DNA of 64,000 bases from an uncultured Collinsella sp. (GTDB taxonomy: Bacteria; Actinomycetota; Coriobacteriia; Coriobacteriales; Coriobacteriaceae): the NCBI GenBank assembly GCA_902470095.1, contig CABRFG010000002.1:1-64000 (forward strand). Direction: 5' to 3'. The notes beneath the pieces were generated by a model, which saw only the letters and a list, made by a program, of their open reading frames with translations, was not told where the DNA came from and did no database searches. The position numbers were made by a program, and so were the translations under genes. This document shows, one piece after another, positions 56,293 through 64,000 of the stretch; position 1 is the stretch's first letter, and each line of letters begins with the position of its first letter.

Positions 56293-59067
56293 CTAATGAC
56301 CAAACTTAATCTTGATGGCGCGCTTGAGCGCATACTTGCCGAGGCTCGGGAGCTTTTGCTCGTATTTGACCATCGTGGAGCACTCGGGGCGGTCGCGATC
56401 CAGATGGATGGCGTCGAACGCGCACTTGGTGGTGCACAGGCCGCAGCCGATGCACTTGTTGGGATCGACGATTGAGGCACCGCAGCCCAGGCAGCGGGCG
56501 GTCTCGGCGCGCACCTGCTCCTCGGTAAAGGTCTCGACGTACTCGCTAAACGGCGCGACCTTCTCGCGCTCGCGGTCCACGTGGGCAACCTCGCGGCTCG
56601 CGTTGTCGTAGCTCTCGATCACGACATCGTCGCGGTCGAGCGCGGTGTAGCGGCGCTGGTTGCGGCCGATGGTGAGCGTGGAGCCCGGCTGCACAAAGCG
56701 ATGGATAGACACCGCAGCCTCGTGACCGGCGGCGATAGCGTCGATGGCAAAGCTGGGGCCAGTGTAGACGTCACCACCCACAAAGATGTCGGGTTCGGCG
56801 GTCTGGTAAGTCTGGGGATCGGCAAGGGCGCCCTGGCCGCGGCCGAGCTCCACCTTGGAGCCAGCCAGCAGGTCGCCCCACACAATGGACTGGCCAATCG
56901 ACATGACGACACGGTCGGCATCGACACGGCGCAGATCGTTCTCGTCGTACTCGGGCGCAAAACGGCCCTCGTCGTCAAAGACACGCGTGCAGCGCTTGAA
57001 GGTGATACCGCACACACGACCGGCCTCGTCCAGGTGAATCTCCTTAGGTCCCCAGCCGCAGCTGATGTGAGCGCCGTCCTCAACGGCCTCGCGACGCTCT
57101 TCCTCGCTGGCGGGCATCTGGGCCTCGCTCTCCAGGCAGAACATCTCAACGTGCTCGGAGCCCAGGCGGCAGGCGTTGCGGGCAACGTCGATGGCCACGT
57201 TGCCGCCGCCCACCACGATAGTGCGGCCGGGCAGCGCGTCGATCTTGCCGCTGTTGACCTCGCGCAAGAAGTCGACGGCCACGGTCACGTCCTCGGCATC
57301 CTCGCCCGGAATACCGGCAAGGCGACCGCCCTGGCAGCCAATAGCCACGTAGAAGGCCTTAAAGCCCTGCGCGCGCAGCTCGTCGAGCGTCACGTCGCGA
57401 CCGACCTCCACGCCATAGCGGAACTCGGCACCCATCAGGCGAATAACCTCGACCTCAGCCTCGATGACGTCCTTCTGCAGCTTAAAGCTGGGAATGCCGT
57501 AGGTGAGCATGCCGCCCGGGCGCTCGTTCTTCTCGAACACGACGGGCTTGTAGCCCTTCTCGGCCAGGTAGAAAGCGCAGGACAGGCCAGCCGGACCGGC
57601 ACCGATGATGGCAATCTTCTGGTCGAAGCCGCCGGCACGCGTCGGGGTCACCACAGGTGGGACATAGCGGGTCGCGGCGTCCAGATCGCGCTGGGCGATA
57701 AACTTCTTGACCTCGTCGATAGCCACGGCGGCGTCCACACGGCCGCGGGTGCAGGCATCCTCGCAGCGGCGGTTGCACACACGGCCGCAGATAGCGGGCA
57801 GCGGGTTCTCGCGCTTGATGAGCGCCAGCGCCTCGTCATAGCGACCCTGAGCCGCGAGCTTCAAATAGCCCTGAACGGCAACGTGCGCGGGGCAGGCCGT
57901 CTTGCAGGGAGCGGTGCCGGACTCATGCGTCTCGATACGGTTGTCGTTGCGGTAGTTGGGCGACCACTTGGTGTGATCCCATTTGGTGGCGTCGGGCAGC
58001 TCCTGGCGCGGATACTCGGGCACCTGTCCGCCGGCCTTTTTGCTGCAGAGCTTCTGGCCGAGCTTGGCGGCGCCGGCCGGGCACACCTCAACGCAGCGAC
58101 CGCAGGCAACGCACTTGTCCTTCTCGACCTTGGCGACATAGGCCGAGCGCGACAGGTTGGGCGTGTTGAACAGCTGAGAGGTGCGCAGGGCGTAGCACAC
58201 GTTGACGTTGCAGTTGCAGATAGCGAAGATCTTGTTCTCGCCGTCGATATTGGTGATCTGGTGCACAAAGCCGTTGTCCTCGGCCTGGCGCAGGATGTCG
58301 TAAACCTCGTCGCGGGTCACGTAATGGCCACGATCGGTCTCAACCACGTAGTCGGCCATATCGCCCACGGCGATGCACCAATCTGCCGGGTCGTCGGCGC
58401 AGCCCTCACCCATCACGCGACGGCTCGCGCGGCAGCTGCAGGTGCTGGCGGCATATTTGCCATCGTATTTGTCGAGCCAATGCTCGATATGCTCGATCGG
58501 CACCGACGTGCTCGCGGCATCGATAGCCTTCTCGACCGGAATGACGTGCATGCCGATGCCGGCACCACCGGGCGGCACCATCGGCGTGGCCTTGGACAGC
58601 GGTCCCTTGGACGCCTGCTCAAAGAACTTGGCATAGACCGGGTGCTCCTCGAGCTGGCTCACGCGCATGTTGAGGAACTCGGCGGAACCCGGCACCAGCA
58701 TGGGCAGCACCCACTGCTTGGCGCGCTCGGGGTTTTCCCAGTTGTACTCGAGCAGACCCGTGTAGCTCATGTCGTCGAGCATCTTCTCGATATCGGCTTC
58801 GGGCATGCCGGTGAGCTTGACCATCTCGGGCAGCGTATAGGGACGGCGCATCTTCATCTTGCAGAGTACTTCGGCCTGCTCGTCGGTTGCGGCCTCGGCA
58901 AACGACCAGTACTCGTAGCCCAGCAGCTCATCGCGATGCAGCAGACGGTTGGTGCAGTGCTCGCACAGCTTGACGATGGCCTCGCGCGGATGCTCCGGCA
59001 GCGGCGGCACGAACTCCGAACCGATGTCGGGCTCGGTGTAACTAATCCCCGGTCCGTTGAGAATCAT
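56293..59067 (-). CDS. Multidomain Fe-S/FAD oxidoreductase, GltD-like
   Basis: A 924-aa protein. The N-terminal ~330 residues are unusual, with CEHCTNR, a helix-turn-helix-like stretch (YTLPEMVKLTGMPEADIEKML) and a Cys-rich CSCRASRR...CADD...CI segment. Then come a ferredoxin motif (CVACGRCVEVCP), the GltD Fe-S domain (CKTACPAHVAVQGYL and CGRVCNRRCEDAC), an FAD fold (IIGAGPAGLSCAF), a NADPH fold (VVGGGNVAIDVA) and a C-terminal ferredoxin (CIGCGLCTTKCAF). It should move electrons between NAD(P)H and Fe-S carriers. The ATG at 59067 has AAGGGA upstream. It is divergent from a TetR gene and probably repressed by it. Confidence 0.9.
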   Translation of the reverse strand: MILNGPGISYTEPDIGSEFVPPLPEHPREAIVKLCEHCTNRLLHRDELLGYEYWSFAEAATDEQAEVLCKMKMRRPYTLPEMVKLTGMPEADIEKMLDDMSYTGLLEYNWENPERAKQWVLPMLVPGSAEFLNMRVSQLEEHPVYAKFFEQASKGPLSKATPMVPPGGAGIGMHVIPVEKAIDAASTSVPIEHIEHWLDKYDGKYAASTCSCRASRRVMGEGCADDPADWCIAVGDMADYVVETDRGHYVTRDEVYDILRQAEDNGFVHQITNIDGENKIFAICNCNVNVCYALRTSQLFNTPNLSRSAYVAKVEKDKCVACGRCVEVCPAGAAKLGQKLCSKKAGGQVPEYPRQELPDATKWDHTKWSPNYRNDNRIETHESGTAPCKTACPAHVAVQGYLKLAAQGRYDEALALIKRENPLPAICGRVCNRRCEDACTRGRVDAAVAIDEVKKFIAQRDLDAATRYVPPVVTPTRAGGFDQKIAIIGAGPAGLSCAFYLAEKGYKPVVFEKNERPGGMLTYGIPSFKLQKDVIEAEVEVIRLMGAEFRYGVEVGRDVTLDELRAQGFKAFYVAIGCQGGRLAGIPGEDAEDVTVAVDFLREVNSGKIDALPGRTIVVGGGNVAIDVARNACRLGSEHVEMFCLESEAQMPASEEERREAVEDGAHISCGWGPKEIHLDEAGRVCGITFKRCTRVFDDEGRFAPEYDENDLRRVDADRVVMSIGQSIVWGDLLAGSKVELGRGQGALADPQTYQTAEPDIFVGGDVYTGPSFAIDAIAAGHEAAVSIHRFVQPGSTLTIGRNQRRYTALDRDDVVIESYDNASREVAHVDREREKVAPFSEYVETFTEEQVRAETARCLGCGASIVDPNKCIGCGLCTTKCAFDAIHLDRDRPECSTMVKYEQKLPSLGKYALKRAIKIKFGH

Positions 59068-59160
59068 GGTTGTCCCTTCTCTTGCCGCAGCCCGACGAGG
59101 CCGCAGCGCCCCTCTTTTTTTGCAGGCTGGGCATGCCCCCATGCCGTTCACCCGCCATTG

Positions 59161-59198
59161 TTGACATTGTGTCAAAAATAGTATTGACGAACCGTCAA
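59161..59198. promoter_or_regulatory. Two TetR-type operators
   Basis: TTGACATTGTGTCAA (59161-59175) and TTGACGAACCGTCAA (59184-59198) are 15-bp dyads with identical TTGAC/GTCAA arms, centres 23 bases apart, in the middle of the 189-bp gap between the oxidoreductase and the TetR gene. Confidence 0.75.
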
Positions 59199-59256
59199 CA
59201 ATATTCAAGACTGTTAGGCGAACGGTCAGACAAAAGAGGATGAAAGGCGGCAAAAC

Positions 59257-59919
59257 ATGGGCAACAACGCAGCAGATACCTCTGTGGTCGATGCCGTCCC
59301 CGCATCCGATAGCGCGGCAAAGCGCCTGACGGGCGACGAACGCCGTCGCGAGATCCTCGATGCCGTACGCACCGTAAGCTCCGAGCTGGGCGTGTCCCAC
59401 CTATCGGTATCGGCCGTGACCAAGCGAGCCGGCTGCACGCGTTCATTGTTCTACCACTACTTCGCCGACATGGACGCCGCCGTCACCGCCGTCATGGACG
59501 AGGCAATCGACGGTTTTATCTCCGAGCTCGAGCAGTGGAATGCCAACCGCACCGTCGGCGATATCGAGGGCGCGCTCGACACCGTCGCCCCGCTCTTTAA
59601 GCGCCTGGTCGCCAGCGGCCACGAGCTGCCGAGCACGCTCACCTCGAGCAGCGGCGCGCTCTACGGCGGCTTTTTGCACAACGTGGTCCAGCGTGTGGCG
59701 CAGTATATCTGCGACACCACCGTGGTGGATTTTGTCGCCCACCACGAGCTGCGCATCGACCATGTCTACGAGACGTTCTACACCCTCATCATGGGGTTGT
59801 TGATGTATATCCGCACGCACCCCGATGTGCCCGACGAGACGGTCAAGGAAATCATCGCCTCGACGCTCCACATCGAGGGCTATACCGCCAAGTATCCGGA
59901 GCGCAAGCCCCAGAACTGA
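59257..59919 (+). CDS. TetR/AcrR-family transcriptional regulator
   Basis: A 220-aa protein. The N-terminal helix-turn-helix (about 28-75) reads RREILDAVRTVSSELG, then SVSAVTKRAGCTRSLFYHYF, the classic TetR recognition helix. The rest is a helical ligand domain. It should bind the two nearby dyads and repress both its own unit and the divergent oxidoreductase until a ligand is bound. AAAGGCGG precedes the ATG. Confidence 0.94.
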   Translation: MGNNAADTSVVDAVPASDSAAKRLTGDERRREILDAVRTVSSELGVSHLSVSAVTKRAGCTRSLFYHYFADMDAAVTAVMDEAIDGFISELEQWNANRTVGDIEGALDTVAPLFKRLVASGHELPSTLTSSSGALYGGFLHNVVQRVAQYICDTTVVDFVAHHELRIDHVYETFYTLIMGLLMYIRTHPDVPDETVKEIIASTLHIEGYTAKYPERKPQN

Positions 59920-59982
59920 CGACATTTGGCCAAACTGCCCGCGATCAGAAGAGGGGCCGCGGGCGTGTGAAAGGAGAGCAGC

Positions 59983-60990
59983 ATGCTGTTCGATGTTTGG
60001 GGTAGCGATACCCTTATCCACTGGGCCGGCTGGGCCATGGTCTTTATTGGCCTGATCGTGCTCAACGAGGTCGGCCGCCGCACCAAGCTGGGCGCGGCAA
60101 TCATCTTTGGCGTGGCTCCGCTGGCCATGACCATCTACTGCGTCGCCATCGCCGTCGGTGTTTCGCAGGGTGCCGAGTGGGCGCTCACCAACCCCACCCA
60201 TGTGTACCAGAACAGCTGGTTCCACTACGCCAAGGTATACGCGGCGCTGGCCGGTTGCTGGGGCTTCATTGCCATTAAGTACCAGTGGGGCAAGATCGGC
60301 AAGGCGCATTGGTTCCGCGCATGGCCGTTTGTGATCGTCGCCATCAACATCATGATCGCCGTCGTGTCCGACTTTGAGAGCGCCTATCACTTCTTTGTCC
60401 TGGGCGAGTCCACCTGGGTCACCTCCGAAGGTGCCACGCAGCTGGCCGGCTGGAACAACGTGTTCAACGGCATCGCCGGTATCATCAACATCTTCTGCAT
60501 GACCGGTTGGTGGAGCGTCTACGCCTCCGAGGATCAGACCGACATGCTGTGGCCCGATATGACCTGGGTCTACATTATCGCCTACGATATCTGGAACTTC
60601 TGCTACACCTACAACTGCCTGCCCACCCACTCCTGGTTCTGCGGCTTTGCGCTGCTGCTGGCGCCCACCGTCGCCGCCTTTATCTGGAACAAGGGCGGCT
60701 GGATCCAGAACCGCGCCTTTACGCTGGCTATTTGGTGCATGTTTGCCCAGGTGTTCCCGTACTTCCAGGAGGAGTCCATCTTTGTGACCCACTCCACGCT
60801 CGACCCCGGCGCCGCTACCGCGGTCTCAATCGCCGCACTGGTCGCCAACGTCGCCGCGATCATCTACATCGCCTACCGCGCCAAGAAGCTCGGCCGCAAT
60901 CCCTACAAGCAGGATGTCTTTGAGGGCACCAGCGATTGGGAGAAGGCCACCGCTCGCCGCGCCAAGGTTGATTACGCTCACGCCGAGTAA
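59983..60990 (+). CDS. Multi-pass membrane protein (DUF5692-like)
   Basis: A 335-aa protein with about nine or ten membrane helices, unusually rich in Trp (WAGWAMVF, WFHYAKVY, WSVYASEDQTDMLWPDMTWV, SWFCGF). I recall a family DUF5692 of this appearance, but this was not searched. AAAGGAG precedes the ATG; it is 63 bp after the TetR gene and likely shares its transcript. Its link with a regulated redox flavoprotein suggests transport or membrane redox of the inducing compound (inference). Confidence 0.72.
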   Translation: MLFDVWGSDTLIHWAGWAMVFIGLIVLNEVGRRTKLGAAIIFGVAPLAMTIYCVAIAVGVSQGAEWALTNPTHVYQNSWFHYAKVYAALAGCWGFIAIKYQWGKIGKAHWFRAWPFVIVAINIMIAVVSDFESAYHFFVLGESTWVTSEGATQLAGWNNVFNGIAGIINIFCMTGWWSVYASEDQTDMLWPDMTWVYIIAYDIWNFCYTYNCLPTHSWFCGFALLLAPTVAAFIWNKGGWIQNRAFTLAIWCMFAQVFPYFQEESIFVTHSTLDPGAATAVSIAALVANVAAIIYIAYRAKKLGRNPYKQDVFEGTSDWEKATARRAKVDYAHAE

Positions 60991-61055
60991 CATGTTGGTC
61001 GCTGTTGGCGCTTGGGCATAGGCCCGCCCGCCAGGATTTTCAATCCAATGTCTCG

Positions 61056-61098
61056 CAGAGCCCCCGGAAAGCGTTTCACTCGCTTTCCGGGGGCTTTT
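61056..61098 (+). terminator. Strong terminator of the TetR/membrane protein unit
   Basis: Perfect arms AGCCCCCGGAAAGCG / CGCTTTCCGGGGGCT with a seven-base loop, then TTTGT. Confidence 0.88.
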
Positions 61099-61226
61099 GT
61101 CGTTGCGTCTTATTCATCTATTCAAAAACATGCGCATATATAAAATCGGATTTCAAATCATACGGCGGCTCTATGGGGTCCCGTTTTTGGGTACAGTGTT
61201 GTCCCGATATTGAGCTTGGGGGATAT

Positions 61227-62723
61227 ATGAAAGATGAGACGATGGGTCAAGAGGATGCGGCCCAAGATGCAGAAGCTTGCGCTGAGGCCTTGGAGAGCTT
61301 AGACCGGATTTCACTCGATGAGATTGCGTTTGACGATTCGGGCGTTGATGTGCAGGATGAGCCGGAAGCCGAGGCGCAGTCCGATGGTCAGGATGCAGAC
61401 GACGTTGAGCCTGCCGAAGATGAGGCAGGTCACGAAGACACCGAAAGCGAGGCCGGCAATCAGCCCGAATCCGACACGGGCGAGGAAACCGTCTTGCTCG
61501 ACAGCTTGCCGGCCGAGGATTCGCTGACCCGCGAGCTTCCTGGCCTGGGTTCCGCACCAGCCGTGGACGAAACCATCGCCATGGGCGATATTCCCCTGCC
61601 GTCCGTTCCCTCGGCACGCGAGGCCGAGGTTCGCCATCGCAAGATGTCGCCCAAGCGCCGCAATCTGATGGTCGCCGGTGTCGTGGCCGTCGCGCTCGTC
61701 GCCGGCGGCGCAGGCTATGCCGCCTGGAACGGATATCAGCAAGAGCAGGCCGCCGCTGTCGCCGCCAATGCCCACACGATGATGTCAGTGCAGATTGGCG
61801 TGCATGCCGCGGGCCTCGACTGTTCTACCGGCTCCAAGATTCCCGTACAGGTGAGTGGTCAGGACGCTGATGGCTCCTCCGTGAGCGAAACGCTCTATGT
61901 TGACGAGCACGGCCGCGGCATCAAACTGCTGCCCGGCGATTACACGCTCTCCATCGCTGCCTCCCCCATCGCGGCCGACGGCACCATCTATACCGTCCCG
62001 ACCACCAAGACGCAGGTCACCGTTAAGAGCGATGAACAGGATTTAAGTGCCCAGGCTACCTTTAAGCTCAAGGTGCCTTCGGCCGACACGGTAACCGACG
62101 ACCAGATCGATGCCGCCGCCAAGTATGCCGAGGAGGGCGGTGCGAGCTCCGCCGCGGCTGCCAAAGTGCTCCAGCAGGCAGCAACCGCGCGGCGCGACGC
62201 CGCCGTCAATGCCGTGAGCGCGCAAAAGGCACAGGCGTCCCGTGATGCTGACGCTCGCCACAAGGCAACCGACCTCTACCAGCTCGATATTCCCGTCGAG
62301 TGGTACGGCAAGGTCGCAACTTGGCAAAACGGAAGCACGCTATGCATCTATCTGGGCGACGACGCCAATACGCCGCTCGTGACGCTCGTCGCGGTGCGCG
62401 AGGGCGAGAGCTTTACGCCCGATGAAGGCGATACGGTTTTGGGCACGGTCAGCCTAGGCAACGGTTATACCGTCTACGCCAGCGGCCCCGTCTATCCGTA
62501 CGTGGTGCCCCAGACCATCAACGGACGGACGCAGAACCCCGTGTCAACCTACCCCATGGACACGGCCATTGAGCTTGTCGAGCTGACGACCGGCAACCGC
62601 TATACGTATAGCCAGATCAAGAACGACCTGGTTGGCAAAGACGGCAACGCAGACGCCGCGACCAAACTCGAGACCGACTACCTCGCCCAGATTCTCCTGC
62701 CGAGCATCAAAGCCCAGGACTAG
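61227..62723 (+). CDS. Membrane-anchored extracellular protein with acidic cytosolic tail
   Basis: A 498-aa protein. A strongly acidic cytosolic segment (about 1-130) is followed by a basic patch (RHRKMSPKRRN), one membrane helix (about 149-172) and an extracellular part of ~325 residues. That part has a beta-rich region around VQIGVHAAGLDC, a helical Ala-rich stretch, and a C-terminal domain. I recognise no family. The ATG at 61227, just after GGGGGA, fits the composition better than the upstream in-frame start at 61005, which would include a terminator. Confidence 0.75.
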   Translation: MKDETMGQEDAAQDAEACAEALESLDRISLDEIAFDDSGVDVQDEPEAEAQSDGQDADDVEPAEDEAGHEDTESEAGNQPESDTGEETVLLDSLPAEDSLTRELPGLGSAPAVDETIAMGDIPLPSVPSAREAEVRHRKMSPKRRNLMVAGVVAVALVAGGAGYAAWNGYQQEQAAAVAANAHTMMSVQIGVHAAGLDCSTGSKIPVQVSGQDADGSSVSETLYVDEHGRGIKLLPGDYTLSIAASPIAADGTIYTVPTTKTQVTVKSDEQDLSAQATFKLKVPSADTVTDDQIDAAAKYAEEGGASSAAAAKVLQQAATARRDAAVNAVSAQKAQASRDADARHKATDLYQLDIPVEWYGKVATWQNGSTLCIYLGDDANTPLVTLVAVREGESFTPDEGDTVLGTVSLGNGYTVYASGPVYPYVVPQTINGRTQNPVSTYPMDTAIELVELTTGNRYTYSQIKNDLVGKDGNADAATKLETDYLAQILLPSIKAQD

Positions 62724-62749
62724 CCAGCCCGAAGACAGCCGCCCAACGC

Positions 62750-62816
62750 AGTTGCGGTGAAATAGGGATTGTTTTTGCTGGTCAAACCGCAAAACAGTCC
62801 CTATTTCACCGCAACT
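62750..62816. repeat. Palindromic element with AGTTGCGGTGAAATAG arms (copy 2)
   Basis: Perfect 19-bp inverted arms at 62750-62768 and 62798-62816, with further inner pairing, followed by TTTTT. It shares its outer 16 bases with the element at 51974-52042 but not its core. It may also terminate the preceding gene. Confidence 0.82.
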
Positions 62817-62840
62817 TTTTGGTGGCCTTTTTGGTGGCAC

Positions 62841-63035
62841 TCAGCGCCAGGGGTCGGCTTCGAACATTGGCTCGCGCTCGGGGCGGCGATCGCTATAGGG
62901 ATCGTAGCCGTCGTCGTCCTCGTTCTCGGCACGGATGTAGGGGTCGCGCGGCTTGGGTGCCGGCTTAGGCACAGGCTTGGGTGCGGCGGGTGCGGCATCG
63001 GTCGCCGGCGCGCTTGTCTTGATCTCGTCTTTCAT
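62841..63035 (-). CDS. Small Pro/Ala-rich acidic protein
   Basis: A 64-aa hypothetical protein. An Ala/Pro/Lys-repeat stretch (APKPVPKPAPKPRDP) leads to an acidic end with DDDGYDPYSDRR. Probably disordered. AAGGAG eight bases before the ATG at 63035 supports translation, and the reading frame ends cleanly. Function unknown. Confidence 0.55.
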   Translation of the reverse strand: MKDEIKTSAPATDAAPAAPKPVPKPAPKPRDPYIRAENEDDDGYDPYSDRRPEREPMFEADPWR

Positions 63036-63085
63036 CTGCATAGCTCCTTGCATCGCATCCGTTCAACATTATCGATTGTCGCACG

Positions 63086-63125
63086 AAAAAGGGCGGCGGA
63101 CCCAATTGGATCCGCCGCCCTTGGC
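63086..63125 (-). terminator. Terminator of clpB
   Basis: Perfect stem GGGCGGCGGA / TCCGCCGCCC around a CCAATTGG-type centre, with CTTTTTCG on the minus strand. Confidence 0.85.
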
Positions 63126-63167
63126 GTTTAGAGACGGCTGGCAGATTTTAAGACATGTCCCATAAAT

Positions 63168-64000
63168 CTAGTCGGCGTCGGGGACCTCGTAGGTGGCCGC
63201 CGGCGTGTTGTCGCACACGACGGTAAAGCCGCCGTCCTTGTCGACATCGACCGTCACCTGATCGCCCTCGCGCACCGTGCCGTCGATGATGGCGGCGGCG
63301 ATGGCATCCACGACCTCGCGCTGAACCAGACGCTTGAGCGGACGGGCGCCAAAGACCGGGTCCAGGCCGCCCACGGCGAGCATCTGCTTGGCCGCCGGGG
63401 TGATGGCAAGCGTCATGCGCTCCTTGGCCAGACGCGCACGGACGTCGGCGAGCTGGATGTCGACGATCTTCTCGATCTGCGCCATTCCGAGCGGATGGAA
63501 CACCACGATATCGTCGATACGGTTGAGAAACTCGGGGCGGAAGGTCTGAGCCATGGCCGCGTCGACCTGATGGCGCATCTCCTCCTCGTCCTTGCCGGAA
63601 AGCTCGGCAATAGCCTTGGAGCCCACGTTAGACGTCATGATGATGATCGTGTTCTTGAAGGACACCTGGCGACCCTGACCGTCGGTCAGGCGGCCGTCGT
63701 CGAGCACCTGCAGCAGCACGTTGAAGACATCCGGATGGGCCTTCTCCATCTCGTCGAGCAAGATCACGGAGTACGGACGACGGCGCACGGCCTCGGTGAG
63801 CTGGCCGCCCTCGTCGTAGCCCACGTATCCCGGAGGCGCACCGATCAGACGCTGGACGCTGAACTTCTCCATGTACTCAGACATGTCGATACGCACGAGC
63901 GCACGCTCGTCATCGAACAGGCACTCGGCCAGCGCCTTGGCGAGCTCGGTCTTGCCCACGCCGGTGGGGCCCAGGAAGAAGAAGCTGCCGATGGGCTTGT
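63168..64000 (-). CDS. clpB: ClpB disaggregase, C-terminal part (partial)
   Basis: The window ends inside this gene. The visible ~277 residues begin in the second AAA domain with [14 protein letters not shown] (Walker A), pass through [14 protein letters not shown], Walker [29 protein letters not shown] and [14 protein letters not shown], and end in the D2 small domain. ClpB works with DnaK to rescue aggregated proteins. [17 protein letters not shown] favours ClpB over ClpA or ClpC. The upstream part lies beyond 64000. Confidence 0.93.
   Translation of the reverse strand, partial: KPIGSFFFLGPTGVGKTELAKALAECLFDDERALVRIDMSEYMEKFSVQRLIGAPPGYVGYDEGGQLTEAVRRRPYSVILLDEMEKAHPDVFNVLLQVLDDGRLTDGQGRQVSFKNTIIIMTSNVGSKAIAELSGKDEEEMRHQVDAAMAQTFRPEFLNRIDDIVVFHPLGMAQIEKIVDIQLADVRARLAKERMTLAITPAAKQMLAVGGLDPVFGARPLKRLVQREVVDAIAAAIIDGTVREGDQVTVDVDKDGGFTVVCDNTPAATYEVPDAD

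Overview
The window looks like chromosome of a high-GC anaerobic actinobacterium of class Coriobacteriia, most likely Collinsella or a close relative. This is inferred from the GC-rich coding style, the actinobacterial FHA / PP2C / RodA / PBP / PknB cell-wall cluster, pyruvate:ferredoxin oxidoreductase, a mannose-family PTS, carbamate kinase and a fused Fe-S flavoprotein. There is no rRNA and no CRISPR array. One intact tRNA, tRNA-Arg(CCU), is present.

Layout. 0.1-8.7 kb, minus strand: a YfcE-like phosphoesterase; a glycosyltransferase / LytS-type kinase / LytTR regulator operon; an Atg22-like MFS transporter; a zinc phospholipase C-like protein; and a second, paralogous LytS/LytTR pair. 8.8-17.3 kb: amidohydrolase with amino acid permease, a membrane-anchored C39-like protein, carbamate kinase, a DUF3830-like pair and a DUF4143-type ATPase preceded by three phased repeats. 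17.3-30.7 kb: large palindromes, nifJ, a secreted protein / kinase / FHA operon, recR-ybaB-dnaX (split by an opposing small gene) and a membrane protein. 30.8-40.9 kb, plus strand: a multi-TM kinase, FhaA, FhaB, PP2C phosphatase, one protein that joins RodA (SEDS glycosyltransferase) to a class B PBP, and PASTA kinase PknB.

41.2-51.9 kb is an integrative mobilizable element of about 10.6 kb in tRNA-Arg(CCU). It carries a tyrosine integrase, DnaB-like ATPase, MobC, VirD4-type coupling protein, relaxase, a candidate oriT, and a BcgI-like restriction-modification pair whose A subunit is frameshifted. Integration appears to have given the tRNA a new 3' half; the displaced half survives at the other end beside older tRNA debris. 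Just after the specificity gene lie two tandem hairpins with the same architecture but different sequence, the best candidate here for an undescribed structured RNA or DNA element.

52-64 kb: a mannose PTS operon with a DUF956 gene, hypA, a 924-aa multi-cluster Fe-S/FAD oxidoreductase divergent from a TetR gene and a membrane protein, with two TetR-style operators in the shared gap, then an anchored extracellular protein, a small Pro-rich protein and the 3' part of clpB.

The cell-wall cluster forms one signalling-to-synthesis unit: PknB senses muropeptides, PP2C reverses phosphorylation, FHA proteins read it, and the SEDS-PBP fusion polymerises and cross-links. All functions are inferred from motifs and context read by eye; no database search was run.
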